Shown here in pieces: positions 41,327 to 51,091 of a stretch of DNA of 64,000 nucleotides. The notes under the pieces are model-generated. The model had not been told where the DNA came from. It made no database searches and saw nothing but the letters and a program-made list of their open reading frames with translations. Made by a program: the position numbers and the translations under genes. The stretch is from Candidatus Kuenenia stuttgartensis. Its GTDB lineage: Bacteria > Planctomycetota > Phycisphaerae > Phycisphaerales > SM1A02. How positions within the stretch are numbered: position 1 is the stretch's first letter; each line of letters starts with the position of its first letter. Location of the stretch: assembly GCA_945902075.1 (NCBI GenBank), contig CAMDMA010000003.1, positions 69,022 through 133,021 of the forward strand, written 5' to 3'.

Positions 41327-42823
41327 ATGACCGCGACCAAGCCCATTCTCTCGCTCGACTGCGGCACCACGAGCGTGCGCGCGATTTTATATGATCGCGA
41401 TCAGCGGATCGCGATCTCCCAACGCGAGTTTGCGCAGCACTTCCCAAAACCTGCTTGGGTCGAGCACGATGCGAATGAGATTTGGGAGGCACTACTCGCT
41501 TGCATGCGCGAGGCGGTGAGCAAGTCTGGACGAAACGCTGCAGATATTGCTGCGATTGGTATCACGAACCAACGTGAAACGGTGGTTGTGTGGGACCGCG
41601 TCACAGGTGAACCTCTTCACCGCGCGATTGTGTGGCAAGACCGCCGCACGGAACCGCGCATGGCTGAATTGCGCGCCGCCGGCCATGAACCTTCTGTGAG
41701 ATCGCTGACGGGGCTTCGGCTTGATCCGTACTTCAGTGCATCGAAAATCGCGTGGATTCTCGACGCAGTCCCCGGTGCGCGCGCGCGTGCCGAGCGAGGC
41801 GAACTCGCTGCTGGCACGATCGATTCTTGGGTGCTTTGGCGGCTGACCGCTGGTCGTGTGCACACGACGGATGCGTCGAATGCGTCGCGCACGATGCTTG
41901 CGCGCATCGGTGGTCGTGAAGGATGCGCGTGGGATGACGCGCTTTGCACGCTGTTTCGGGTTCCGCGCGTGATGCTGCCGGAGATCATCGAGAGTGCTGG
42001 TCATCTTGCTGAGATCGATGTGGCGCATCTCGGCGCGTCGATACCCGTTTGTGGCATTGCTGGCGATCAGCAAGCCGCGCTTTTCGGACAACGATGCTTC
42101 ACCAAAGGTGACGCGAAATGCACGTTTGGTACCGGCTGCTTTTTACTCGCGAACGCAGGTGAGTCGGCTCCGCCCGCGCCGAATGGACTCCTGACGACTG
42201 TCGCGTGGAAGATCGCGGGCCGCACAACCTACGCAGTCGAGGGCTCGGTCTTTGTCGGTGGGAGCGCCATTCAGTGGCTTCGCGATGGACTGGGCTTCTT
42301 TGTCGCGGCAGCCGAAGTCAATCCGCTCGCAGCAAGCGTAGCGGACAGTGATGGCGTGGTCGTCGTTCCGGCATTTGCAGGGCTTGGCGCGCCGTGGTGG
42401 GATGCGGACGCGCGCGGCGCGATTCTTGGGCTCACCCGCGGCTCGACGAAAGCGCACATCGCGCGCGCGACGATTGATGGAATCGCCCATCAAGTGGCGG
42501 ATCTTGTTGAGGCGATTGAGGTTGGCGGCGTTTCAATTCGTGAACTTCGCGTTGATGGTGGCGCGGCGGCGAGCGATGTGCTCTTGCAGTCCCAGGCGGA
42601 TATGTTGTCGCGCCCGGTCCGGCGGCCTGCTGCGCTTGAGTCGACAGCCCTCGGTGCAGCCATGCTCGCGGCCGTGGGGCTCAGTGGGGATTTGCCCGAA
42701 GCACCAACCTCTGCGGACAGCGTCTGCTTTCAGTCAGCCGCAACCACCATCGACCGAGAGCGTGCGCGGACACGATGGAAGCGCGCGGTCGATACGGTAC
42801 GCTCGTTTGGGAGCCATTCATGA
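41327..42823 (+). CDS. glpK: Glycerol kinase
   Basis: A 498-residue FGGY-family kinase that converts glycerol to glycerol 3-phosphate. It has the phosphate-1 motif LSLDCGTTSVRAILYD, AIGITNQRET, the catalytic Asp region CGIAGDQQAALFGQ, and the C-terminal LRVDGGAAASDVLLQSQAD. ATG 41327 is fixed by GAGGAGG upstream. The stop overlaps glpD by 4 bases. There is no glycerol facilitator (glpF) or regulator in view, so uptake is by another gene or diffusion. Confidence 0.96.
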   Translation: MTATKPILSLDCGTTSVRAILYDRDQRIAISQREFAQHFPKPAWVEHDANEIWEALLACMREAVSKSGRNAADIAAIGITNQRETVVVWDRVTGEPLHRAIVWQDRRTEPRMAELRAAGHEPSVRSLTGLRLDPYFSASKIAWILDAVPGARARAERGELAAGTIDSWVLWRLTAGRVHTTDASNASRTMLARIGGREGCAWDDALCTLFRVPRVMLPEIIESAGHLAEIDVAHLGASIPVCGIAGDQQAALFGQRCFTKGDAKCTFGTGCFLLANAGESAPPAPNGLLTTVAWKIAGRTTYAVEGSVFVGGSAIQWLRDGLGFFVAAAEVNPLAASVADSDGVVVVPAFAGLGAPWWDADARGAILGLTRGSTKAHIARATIDGIAHQVADLVEAIEVGGVSIRELRVDGGAAASDVLLQSQADMLSRPVRRPAALESTALGAAMLAAVGLSGDLPEAPTSADSVCFQSAATTIDRERARTRWKRAVDTVRSFGSHS

Positions 42824-44397
42824 CGAGACCATTCGAACGTTCCGTGCAACTCGCCTCGCTTCGAGCGCTTGACTTCGAGGTACTTGTCATCGGTGGGGGA
42901 GCCAGTGGACTTGGCATCGCCGTCGACGCGGTGTCTCGCGGCTATCGAACGGCGCTCATCGAAGCGCATGATTTCGCGAAATGCACCTCATCGCGAAGTA
43001 CGAAACTTGTCCACGGTGGTGTGCGTTATCTCGAGCAAATGCAGTTTGCCCTCGTCAAGGAAGCACTTGAGGAGCGCGCGATTCTTTGCGCGAATGCTCC
43101 GCATCTTGCCCACGATCTTGCGTTTGTGGTGCCAAAGTTTCACTGGTGGGAAGGACCGTTCTACGGCGCCGGCCTGAAACTCTACGACGCGCTTGCGGGC
43201 AAGCACAGTTTCGGAAAGAGTCGATCACTTTCGCGCGAAGAGACGATGCGCGCAATTCCTGGCATTCGCGAGGACGGACTCCTTGGCGGCATTGAATACC
43301 ACGATGCGCAATTCGATGATGCACGCATGGCTCTCGCACTTGCGCGCACTGCTGCGACGCTCGGCGCGAGTGTGGTGAATCGCGTGCGTTGCATCGGCCT
43401 TCTAAAGGAAGAGGGACAGATCAACGGCGCCGAGGTGCGCGACGAGGAGTCGGGGCAGACATTCAAGGTCCGCGCAACAATTGTGATCAATGCGACCGGT
43501 GTATTCGCTGACGAACTCAGGCAAGTCGATGATGCCGCCGCAAAGCCGAGCCTTGAACCGTCGCGTGGCGTACATATCGTGCTTCCACGACGGTTTCTGC
43601 CTGCAGATCACGCGATCATGGTGCCACACACGGACGACGGGCGCGTGCTTTTCGTCATTCCTTGGCATGGTCGGACGCTCGTCGGAACAACCGATTCTGA
43701 GGTCAAAGACGTCGATGTCGAGCCGCGCGCGACGGCGGAAGACATCGAATTCATTCTGCGCAACGCTGGTCGCTATCTCGCCGAAACGCCCACGCATGCG
43801 GACATCCTCTCGGTCTTCGCTGGGCTTCGGCCGCTCGCGCGTCCGAGTGAGGACAAGTCATCGAAGCGTGTTTCACGCGAACACGCGATTGAGGTTTCGG
43901 CGAGTGGACTCGTGACGGTGACCGGTGGAAAGTGGACGACCTATCGCCGCATGGCAGAGGATGTCGTTGCGGTCGCGATGGAAACCGCTGGGCTTGAGGT
44001 TGGCGTGTGTACGACTGAGACTCTGCACCTCCATGGGTTTGACTTGGAAGCCGGCCTTGAGGCAGGGCTACCTGATCCACGACGGATGTACGGCAGCGAT
44101 CGCCTTGAACTCGAAAAAATCGAGCGCGCCGACCGATTCCATGCTGCTCCGATGCATCCAAACCTGCCGGTGACGCAGTCTGAAGTGATCTTCGCCGTGC
44201 GTTCAGAAATGGCGCGGAGCGTCGACGATGTGCTTTCGCGGCGGACGCGTTCACTGCTGCTCGATGCAAGGGCAGCAATTGAAATCGCGAGTGAAACTGC
44301 GCGGGTGATGGGGCGCGAGCTCGGGTGGAGCGATGCGCAGTGTGCAGCGAGCGCCGCGGAGTTTGTCGCGATCGCGCGCGGCTATCTGCCTGGGTGA
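42820..44397 (+). CDS. glpD: Glycerol-3-phosphate dehydrogenase, FAD-dependent
   Basis: A 525-residue membrane-associated flavoenzyme that oxidises glycerol 3-phosphate to dihydroxyacetone phosphate and feeds electrons to quinone. It has the FAD motif VLVIGGGASGLGIAVDA, SRSTKLVHGGVRYLE, and LLGTTDSEV-like TLVGTTDSEVKD, plus the C-terminal DAP-type domain (about 390-525). ATG 42820 overlaps glpK (ATGA). Together the pair forms a glycerol-use operon. An earlier in-frame ATG at 42775 is a shadow. Confidence 0.96.
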   Translation: MTRPFERSVQLASLRALDFEVLVIGGGASGLGIAVDAVSRGYRTALIEAHDFAKCTSSRSTKLVHGGVRYLEQMQFALVKEALEERAILCANAPHLAHDLAFVVPKFHWWEGPFYGAGLKLYDALAGKHSFGKSRSLSREETMRAIPGIREDGLLGGIEYHDAQFDDARMALALARTAATLGASVVNRVRCIGLLKEEGQINGAEVRDEESGQTFKVRATIVINATGVFADELRQVDDAAAKPSLEPSRGVHIVLPRRFLPADHAIMVPHTDDGRVLFVIPWHGRTLVGTTDSEVKDVDVEPRATAEDIEFILRNAGRYLAETPTHADILSVFAGLRPLARPSEDKSSKRVSREHAIEVSASGLVTVTGGKWTTYRRMAEDVVAVAMETAGLEVGVCTTETLHLHGFDLEAGLEAGLPDPRRMYGSDRLELEKIERADRFHAAPMHPNLPVTQSEVIFAVRSEMARSVDDVLSRRTRSLLLDARAAIEIASETARVMGRELGWSDAQCAASAAEFVAIARGYLPG

Positions 44398-44409
44398 TAC
44401 GCTTCCGAC

Positions 44410-46374
44410 ATGTCGCCGAGTTTCCTTGCAGCAATCGCGCTCGCACTTGTGGGTTCATCTGTATCTGAACTCACCCCAACGGTTGTCACCCAGCAGGCCG
44501 AGCAGGAAACACCTTGGCCCGTTCTACTTGGACTACGCACGGCCGCGCTGGAGCGCAGTTGGCCGGTGATCGACCAGGTGGTGCTCGTTCCGGACGGCCG
44601 CACTTATCTCGATGAGATTTCAAAGTGGAGCGAGAAGGCGCGTTGGCCCGTGCTTTTTGAGGACGACCTGTACGCGCCGCTGTTTGTGCGCGGCTTCGCA
44701 CCCGCACGCGTCGTGCGTCGCGCGTCGCTTGGCACGATGCCCGCTGAGCGCAGCGATCGCGAACGCCTCATTCAAACCAGCGCAGCCGAGGCGATCTTTG
44801 ATGGATCGAAGGACATCATCGGCGCCTGCGGTGCCCGCGGATTCGCACCACCGATGATCGTGTTGACCAATGCGGACGACCCGGCGTGGACGGCCGCCGC
44901 CGCCCTCGCGGCCGGTCGAGGCGCACCAATCAGTTTCAATTCGGAGCCGCTCGGAAGTCCGAACGACAAGATCGATGCAAAGACATTTGCGCTGCTTTCC
45001 GCGGAGTTAGAAAAGGCTGCGGATCGCACAGGGCTTCCCTGGAAGGGGCTTGGTGATGCGATCGACGCGTTTGTGATTTGTCGGGATTTCGGTTGGAAAT
45101 GCGATCCGGATCTCGCGCCCGGACTTCGCCTCGAGATTCCCGGCGGTCCATTCCCAACCGGTCCCGGCCAGCCACTCGCGACGTTGAACACGCTTGGTCG
45201 GCATTCGGACGGCATGTGGTGGGCGATCGGATCGGGCATCGTCGGATCAGAGGCGCGAAGTGCGTATGTGGCGATGGCGTCACTCTTCGCGCCACGCCGG
45301 AGTGCGTGGCTGTTCAACACCTACGACAGTGGACCAGGCTGGAACGACTACGACGCGACTGCTGCCGCGCCGATCCTTGAAAAGCAGGGGCTCGTTGTGC
45401 AGTCGTGGGGGCGTGACCAGGCCACCCTTGATGGTTGGCGTCGAATCCTCATGGGTGGTTTTGGTTCCGATGTGCTCTTCGTGAACTCCCACGGAGTCTT
45501 CACGCAGTTTGGACTCGCCGCGGGTGGGACTGCAACGACGCGTGACGTGCCCGTCTTTGATCGTCCGGTGATGGTGCACTTTCTCCATTCATTTTCGCTT
45601 GAGTTTCCAAGCAGCGCCGATTGCGTGGGTGGCGCGTTTCTTGATCACGGAGCCTATGCGTACTTTGGCTCGGTGTACGAGCCGCTGCTCACGGCTTTCG
45701 TGCCGCCGCTGTTGATTGCCCAACGTGCAGACGTGATGGTGCCGTTCGCCGTTGCGGCGCGGCAACTTGAAGGAGCGTTCGCGCGGCCATGGCGGACGAT
45801 GTCCTACGGTGATCCGCTTGCACTGCTGGCGACACAGAAAAAGATTGGAGTCCGGCGTGATCCACCGGCCGCGGACGGGATCGAAACGCTGCGCGATGTG
45901 TCATCGACGGCGCTTCGTGCGTTTCGTGATTCGAAGGATTCGGCTTCGCTTGTCGTCGCGCTGCGAGCGCTTGAACTCTGTGGCGATGATTCGAAGGTGA
46001 AGCAGCTCTGGAGCCTCGCGCAAGCAACAGATGCCGCTGGTGGTGCAGCACCGTTTGCGCTCGGTGCGCTCTTTCGTGCGCGCGACTTTGAGGCCTACGC
46101 TGCCGCGTTTGCCGCGAGCGCGACGAAGTCGAGTATCGCAAAGGAAATGCTCTGGCAACTCGCGGTGCCGCGTTTCACGACGATGTCCGATGCGCGCATC
46201 GCTGCCTTGCTTGGGCGAAATCTCCGGGGACCTGATGTGTCGATGGATCTCGTCAGCTTTCGCGCTACCGCGATCCGTCTACTCGGGCAGTCCGGATGGA
46301 ACTCAATTTGCGACGCCGCGCACCGCGAAGCTTCAAGTGACACCACGCGCGAGCGGATCGAATCAATTCGTTGA
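44410..46374 (+). CDS. Large exported protein with faint caspase/gingipain-like pattern
   Basis: A 654-residue protein with an uncharged signal-like N-terminus (FLAAIALALVGSSVS). Residues about 340-430 contain FVNSHGVFTQFG, then VMVHFLHSFS, then CVGGAFLDHGAYAYFGSVYEP. The last segment resembles the strand-helix pattern of C25 (gingipain-like) peptidases, where a His-Gly and a Cys form the dyad. Here the His is present but the Cys position reads Ser, so catalysis is doubtful. The C-terminal third is helical repeats. It follows glpD by 12 bases and may be cotranscribed. It converges with the SGNH gene, overlapping it by 12 bases. The family assignment is tentative. Confidence 0.6.
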   Translation: MSPSFLAAIALALVGSSVSELTPTVVTQQAEQETPWPVLLGLRTAALERSWPVIDQVVLVPDGRTYLDEISKWSEKARWPVLFEDDLYAPLFVRGFAPARVVRRASLGTMPAERSDRERLIQTSAAEAIFDGSKDIIGACGARGFAPPMIVLTNADDPAWTAAAALAAGRGAPISFNSEPLGSPNDKIDAKTFALLSAELEKAADRTGLPWKGLGDAIDAFVICRDFGWKCDPDLAPGLRLEIPGGPFPTGPGQPLATLNTLGRHSDGMWWAIGSGIVGSEARSAYVAMASLFAPRRSAWLFNTYDSGPGWNDYDATAAAPILEKQGLVVQSWGRDQATLDGWRRILMGGFGSDVLFVNSHGVFTQFGLAAGGTATTRDVPVFDRPVMVHFLHSFSLEFPSSADCVGGAFLDHGAYAYFGSVYEPLLTAFVPPLLIAQRADVMVPFAVAARQLEGAFARPWRTMSYGDPLALLATQKKIGVRRDPPAADGIETLRDVSSTALRAFRDSKDSASLVVALRALELCGDDSKVKQLWSLAQATDAAGGAAPFALGALFRARDFEAYAAAFAASATKSSIAKEMLWQLAVPRFTTMSDARIAALLGRNLRGPDVSMDLVSFRATAIRLLGQSGWNSICDAAHREASSDTTRERIESIR

Positions 46375-47361
46375 TTGCGGAGGACTTGCGGGCTTCGGGC
46401 GTGGCTTGAGTTCGCCGCGGGCGCGCTCGAAAGTTTCCGTTGGTTCGGGCTCGCACATGGGCGCGACTGCTGCCGTGACTCCCGAGGATTGCTGCACTGC
46501 AAGCTTGAGCGCACTGGCCGTTGCACAGGCGATTCCGGCGAGGCCGCGCGGAGTCGGATGGAGTTGATCTCGCTGGAGAAGTGGTGCCGCGCTTGTTGCG
46601 ACGAGTCGCTTTCCATCGTGCTCGAAGACGCCCTCATTCATGAGCTGCTGCTGCATTCGCGCGAGCGGCATCATGCAGACGTTGGGACGTTCCTTTGCCC
46701 AAGCCGCAAACCGTGCGTTGACTTTGATGAGTGTCTCGGCGGAAGGCATCTGCGAGGCCGAAAGCATGCGCCCAACAGCGCGTGACATATCCGGCACATC
46801 GCCGACGACGAGTGGGATTTTGAATCGATCAAGTTCTGCGAGTCCCTTCTCGAACTTCACGAGTCGCTGTTCCTCGTTTTTGAGTGGGCCGCCGTCGGGG
46901 GAGTCGTCGCCGTAGCAGTACCAAAAGAGAAAGTCGACGGCGACAACGCAGTCAGGCTTGAACTCCGCCGCGCGTTTGACCGCCTTCGCGCCATTCGCGA
47001 TCGGTGCGAGAAAGAAAAATCCGCTCGACATATCGCTTGTCAGCAACTTGAGGTCAGGGCACGCAAGTTTGACCATATCGACAAGCCGAAAGCCACAGGA
47101 GTATTCGGTGTCGTCGCGGCGCTCACGCTGGACGCAGCCGAATCCCGCTGATGCACTCGCGCCGATGAAGGCGACTCGCAGGGGCTGAATGCTCGCAGAA
47201 GGAGTTTCAGGCGTGTGCGGAGCGGCGACGGCCGGCGGGTCGGTGCTGATGAGAGTCGTGGCGATCGGCGTAGCAAACGTCACCGGTACGCAACAAACGA
47301 GCGCGAGAAATGCGGTCAGAATGAGGAGACTGACGGCACGGTTCGATGGTCGCGTGGGCAT
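46363..47361 (-). CDS. SGNH/GDSL-like hydrolase, exported
   Basis: A 332-residue protein with an N-terminal signal (SLLILTAFLALVCCVPVTFA). The SGNH block I reads FIGASASAGFG (GDS changed to GAS, with Ser kept), and block V DQLHPTPRGLAGIA supplies the Asp and His of the triad. Such enzymes hydrolyse esters, often acyl groups on polysaccharides. ATG 47361 is preferred to 47391 because it starts the signal peptide. The last bases overlap the convergent gene by 12 bases. The substrate is unknown. Confidence 0.78.
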   Translation of the reverse strand: MPTRPSNRAVSLLILTAFLALVCCVPVTFATPIATTLISTDPPAVAAPHTPETPSASIQPLRVAFIGASASAGFGCVQRERRDDTEYSCGFRLVDMVKLACPDLKLLTSDMSSGFFFLAPIANGAKAVKRAAEFKPDCVVAVDFLFWYCYGDDSPDGGPLKNEEQRLVKFEKGLAELDRFKIPLVVGDVPDMSRAVGRMLSASQMPSAETLIKVNARFAAWAKERPNVCMMPLARMQQQLMNEGVFEHDGKRLVATSAAPLLQRDQLHPTPRGLAGIACATASALKLAVQQSSGVTAAVAPMCEPEPTETFERARGELKPRPKPASPPQSTN

Positions 47362-47454
47362 ACGGCCACGATACGCGCGCAGGTGAACCAAGTCTCTCGT
47401 TGCGTTCGGTGTTTGTCGCGGATGCGATCGTTCGACTTCGACCGACGAGCCTCA

Positions 47455-48396
47455 TCAGAGTCCGAGTGCAGTGGCCATCGTCGAGCCAAGATCCGCAGGG
47501 CTTTCAGCAACCGCGATACCGCATGCCTTGAGCGCTTCGATCTTCGCTTGTGCGGTATCATCCGCGCCGCCGATGATCGCACCCGCGTGACCCATGCGCT
47601 TACCCTTCGGCGCGGTGCGGCCGGCAATAAACCCAGCGACTGGCTTCGTCATGTGCGCCTTGATCCACTTTGCGGCCTCGACCTCGTCCGTGCCGCCAAT
47701 TTCGCCGATCATCACGACGCCATCGGTGTGCGGGTCTTTATTAAACAGTTCAAGTGCCTCGAGGAATCCGAGCCCACGAACCGGATCGCCACCAATACCA
47801 ACGCAGGTCGACTGGCCGATTCCACGTTGCGAAGTCTGCCACACTGCTTCATAGGTGAGAGTCCCCGAGCGGCTGACGATGCCGACCGCGCGACCGGTGG
47901 ATGCGTCGGCGCGGTGGGTATGGATGTAACCCGGCATGATGCCGATCTTGCAGCCGCCCTCAAACTTCGCCGTTGGTCCCTCACCGGAAATCCGCCGCGC
48001 AGGAGTAATAATTCCTGGACAGTTCGGGCCGATCAGCGTCGCATGCGGATAGGCCTTCAGAGCTTCCTTCACGCGGATCATGTCAAGAACGGGAACGCCT
48101 TCCGTGATCGCGCAGATCACGCGGATGCCGGCGTCGGCAGCCTCCATGATGGCGTCGGCCGCGCCCGCAGGCGGGACGAAGATCATCGTCGCGTCGGCAC
48201 CGGTGGCCTTCACGGCCTGCAGCACGGTGTCGAAAATGGGAAGCCCGTTCGCGTCGGTCAGCCCGCCCTTACCTGGCGTCACACCGCCAACCATCTTCGT
48301 GCCGTAGTCAAAGCATCCCTTGGTGTGGGAGGCGCCTGCGCTGCCGGTGATGCCTTGGCAGATCACCTTGGTGTTTCCATCGACGAGAATAGCCAT
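47455..48396 (-). CDS. sucD: Succinyl-CoA synthetase alpha subunit
   Basis: A 313-residue subunit carrying the CoA-binding domain and the phosphohistidine. It shows [25 protein letters not shown] and catalytic His in [10 protein letters not shown]. An insert of about 10 residues ([11 protein letters not shown]) sits after MPGYI compared with short SucD. sucC is not adjacent, which is unusual, because it normally precedes sucD; here the upstream neighbour is the divergent purM. Confidence 0.95.
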   Translation of the reverse strand: MAILVDGNTKVICQGITGSAGASHTKGCFDYGTKMVGGVTPGKGGLTDANGLPIFDTVLQAVKATGADATMIFVPPAGAADAIMEAADAGIRVICAITEGVPVLDMIRVKEALKAYPHATLIGPNCPGIITPARRISGEGPTAKFEGGCKIGIMPGYIHTHRADASTGRAVGIVSRSGTLTYEAVWQTSQRGIGQSTCVGIGGDPVRGLGFLEALELFNKDPHTDGVVMIGEIGGTDEVEAAKWIKAHMTKPVAGFIAGRTAPKGKRMGHAGAIIGGADDTAQAKIEALKACGIAVAESPADLGSTMATALGL

Positions 48397-48480
48397 AGGG
48401 GGAAGAGCATAGCGGACGGCGCACGAGTTCGCGGTGGCTGAAAGCGAGCGATTCCCGTTCGTCGCTACACTCGCGACCCC

Positions 48481-49665
48481 ATGGCCCGAACCGCGTCCGC
48501 GAAGAAGTCCGTCCGCATGTCCGCATCCACCTTGCCGACGAAATCGCCGACGAAATCGCCGACGAAATCGCCGACGAAATCAGGCGCAAAATCGCGCTCG
48601 AAGCCGAGTGGCCTCACATACGCGCAGGCAGGAGTCGACATCGACGCGGGCGACGAGGTCGTCGATCGCATCAAGCCGATCGTGCGCCGGACATACTCGC
48701 CGCGGGTGATGGGATTGCACGGCGCCTTCGCGGGTATGTTTCGCCTAGACAACAACCGCGCTTTCAAAAAGAACTATCGCAATCCGGTCCTCGTCGCCTG
48801 TACCGATGGAGTGGGAACCAAGGTCAAGCTCGCCGCAGAGTTCAAGATCTATGACACCGTCGGCATCGACTGTGTCGCAATGAATGTGAACGACCTCATC
48901 GTGCAGGGCGCGGAGCCGCTCTTCTTTCTCGACTATCTCGGTCTCTCCAAGTTGAACCCGGCCGACACGACCGCGATGATCGCCGGAGTTGCCAAGGGCT
49001 GTGAGATCGCTGGCTGTGCGCTCATCGGTGGCGAATGTGCGGAAATGCCGGACATCTACGCGCCGGGCGACTTCGATGTCGCAGGTTTTTGCGTCGGCGT
49101 GGTTGAGCTTGAGCACACCAAGCGCCAACTTCCGGTGCAAAAGGGCGACATCATCATTGGGCTTCCATCAAGCGGCGTCCATTCGAATGGCTACACGCTC
49201 GTGCGTCGCATCGTCAAGGATGCGAAGCTTAGCTACACGCGGAAGTACGCTGAACTCGGCGGAAAGCGACTGATCGATGTGTTGCTTGAGCCGACGCGCA
49301 TTTATGCGAAGGAAATCGTTGGGCTCCTTGAAGCACTCGGTAAGAAAAACGTAATCAGCGGCATGGCGCATATCACGGGTGGCGGGTTGCCAGGAAATGT
49401 TTGTCGCGCGCTCGGCGAACAGGTCGACGCGGTCATCTCCGCCAAAGCATGGGAGCCGCCAGCGATCTTTCCATTTCTTCAGAAGCATGGCGGCGTCGCG
49501 ACGGATGAGATGTTCCGGGTGTTTAATATGGGAATCGGTTACACCCTCATCGTTCGCCCCGACGCAGCGGCGACTGTGTTGAAGGCGCTCCGCAAGCTCG
49601 GTGAGAAGCCGATACTCATCGGTGTGGTTGATCTCGGTGCCGGTGAAGCGCGCATCGTGCACTGA
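48481..49665 (+). CDS. purM: Phosphoribosylformylglycinamidine cyclo-ligase with basic N-terminal extension
   Basis: A 394-residue AIR synthetase, step 5 of purine synthesis. The core begins at [17 protein letters not shown] (about residue 43) and includes [28 protein letters not shown] and [16 protein letters not shown]. The first 40 residues are Lys/Ser/Thr-rich and contain four PTKS-type repeats encoded by a 12-bp tandem array. The extension is not part of the fold and may be a flexible tail. ATG 48517 is an alternative start that keeps the array. It is divergent from sucD, with 84 bases between. Confidence 0.94.
   Translation: MARTASAKKSVRMSASTLPTKSPTKSPTKSPTKSGAKSRSKPSGLTYAQAGVDIDAGDEVVDRIKPIVRRTYSPRVMGLHGAFAGMFRLDNNRAFKKNYRNPVLVACTDGVGTKVKLAAEFKIYDTVGIDCVAMNVNDLIVQGAEPLFFLDYLGLSKLNPADTTAMIAGVAKGCEIAGCALIGGECAEMPDIYAPGDFDVAGFCVGVVELEHTKRQLPVQKGDIIIGLPSSGVHSNGYTLVRRIVKDAKLSYTRKYAELGGKRLIDVLLEPTRIYAKEIVGLLEALGKKNVISGMAHITGGGLPGNVCRALGEQVDAVISAKAWEPPAIFPFLQKHGGVATDEMFRVFNMGIGYTLIVRPDAAATVLKALRKLGEKPILIGVVDLGAGEARIVH
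48534..48581 (+). repeat. 12-bp in-frame tandem repeat in purM, four copies
   Basis: The unit GCCGACGAAATC occurs four times (48534-48581), encoding repeated Pro-Thr-Lys-Ser. Copies are identical, so the array is probably recent and could vary in number without a frameshift. Confidence 0.88.
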
Positions 49666-49703
49666 GCGTTCGCCCACCAACGCGACGACAAGTGCGAGTG
49701 AAA

Positions 49704-50174
49704 CTATTGATCGCCACTGCGGCGCTGACGTTTTTTTTCGCCCTCGCGCTTTTTCGCATCAATTCGGCGCTCAACGCTTCCGCGCGTGGGTTTCGTCTTT
49801 CGCCGAACTTTTGGTCGCTTTGCAGCCATCGAGACAAGTGTCTTGAGGCGATCGATGCACGCGTCTCGATTGTCTGCTTGCGAGCGCGAGGAGTGGTCGC
49901 TGATCAGAATCGCTTCGTCCGCGCCCTCGCCAACAAGATGTGATCCAGCGATGAAGCGCAATCGCGCAATGCCCGCAACGTCGAGCCCACGAAGCTCAGC
50001 AAGCAGTACGCGCAACTGCGCCTTGGTGCTCGTCTTGTTGACATGTTGACCGCCTGGCCCGCTCCCGCGCACGAAGGAAAAATCAAGCGCGCCCGGCGCG
50101 ATGGTGCAGCCGTTGCCGAGGCGGAGACTTCCGTCTGGTGCATGCGATGCGGGTCGTGGCTTCGGAACATCCAT
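49704..50174 (-). CDS. arfB: Alternative ribosome-rescue peptidyl-tRNA hydrolase ArfB
   Basis: A 156-residue ICT1/YaeJ-type rescue factor. It has the GGQ loop in VRGSGPGGQHVNKTST, which hydrolyses peptidyl-tRNA on stalled ribosomes, and a basic C-terminal tail (KRPKVRRKTKPTRGSVERRI, then EGEKKRQRR) that enters the mRNA channel. Length fits ArfB rather than RF1/RF2, with no codon-recognition domain. It converges with purM across a 38-base gap. Confidence 0.93.
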   Translation of the reverse strand: MDVPKPRPASHAPDGSLRLGNGCTIAPGALDFSFVRGSGPGGQHVNKTSTKAQLRVLLAELRGLDVAGIARLRFIAGSHLVGEGADEAILISDHSSRSQADNRDACIDRLKTLVSMAAKRPKVRRKTKPTRGSVERRIDAKKREGEKKRQRRSGDQ

Positions 50175-50224
50175 GGGTCGTTCGAGGTCGTTTCATGAGC
50201 AGCGTCGTGCGCCTTCGACTCGGC

Positions 50225-51079
50225 TCAGAATGCAAGCCGAATGCCGGCATGAAGACCCTGAAGGCTGCCGTCGAGCGACATGTCGTCGCCCTCAAAAGAA
50301 CCGCCAACGAGTCGGTAGCCGAAGTAGACCGCTCCCTCTTGGCAGAACCACGCAGAAATGTTGGCCTCTACGCGCGACGCGCCGCCGAGATCACCGCCGC
50401 CAGTTGGAACGCTCAAGCCGTATGCAGCCTCTGCACCGATGTCGATTCGACGAAGGATTGGAAGCGTCGGGCTGGTGTCGAAGCCGAGATGAAATCCAAG
50501 ACCCACTTCGAACGCTGCGAAACTCTCGTTTGCAGCAGTCGATAGCCCACTCGTCGCGTCAGAAATGGTGCGTGACATCGCGTCGATATCCGCGGAGAGC
50601 AACAGAAACACTGAGAAATCGGTGGCATTTGCCGCAGGCTCCCAGTCGGCACGAGGATCACTCCACGCGGTTGGGCGCTCTGCGAGCGGTCGGTAGATGT
50701 CATACGCGATTTCCAAACCCGCCGACCACCATGAAAAGTCGGAAGTGAAAGTGTCGCCAGTTGAAATCGTGATTCCGCCGAGCGTGGATGGTGTTGTCGC
50801 AACACCTCCTCCATCGGTTGAAAACGAGAATCCGCGGATGGTCACATCAAGTCGGTCACGCGTCATGGTGAGCGCGCCTGCGAAGGTCGCGGCGGCGTCG
50901 TGGAGATCGATCGTCCGCACATCAACCTTGGCGCCTGCGTCGGTGAAATCTCCCTCAAGACGGGGGAGCCATGCATCAAGCGCGAGAGAAAGCTGGAATT
51001 CCGCCGGCTCTGAGGTGATCGGTGCCGCCTCGGGTTCGAGCGCGAGTGCTGCGGCGAGTGGAAGAAGTGCGACATCCAT
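50225..51079 (-). CDS. Outer-membrane beta-barrel-like protein, unknown
   Basis: A 284-residue protein with a short hydrophobic N-terminus and many alternating strands (SLALDAWLPRLEG, VYFGYRLVGGSFE) ending in Phe (LHAGIRLAF), the usual signal for outer-membrane insertion. A barrel of roughly 10-12 strands is plausible. No specific family is recognised. The gene is 12 bases after the metallophosphoesterase gene on the same strand, so they are probably cotranscribed. An outer membrane in this organism is consistent with the RND adaptor upstream. Confidence 0.65.
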   Translation of the reverse strand: MDVALLPLAAALALEPEAAPITSEPAEFQLSLALDAWLPRLEGDFTDAGAKVDVRTIDLHDAAATFAGALTMTRDRLDVTIRGFSFSTDGGGVATTPSTLGGITISTGDTFTSDFSWWSAGLEIAYDIYRPLAERPTAWSDPRADWEPAANATDFSVFLLLSADIDAMSRTISDATSGLSTAANESFAAFEVGLGFHLGFDTSPTLPILRRIDIGAEAAYGLSVPTGGGDLGGASRVEANISAWFCQEGAVYFGYRLVGGSFEGDDMSLDGSLQGLHAGIRLAF

Positions 51080-51091
51080 TCGCGCAGCGTA

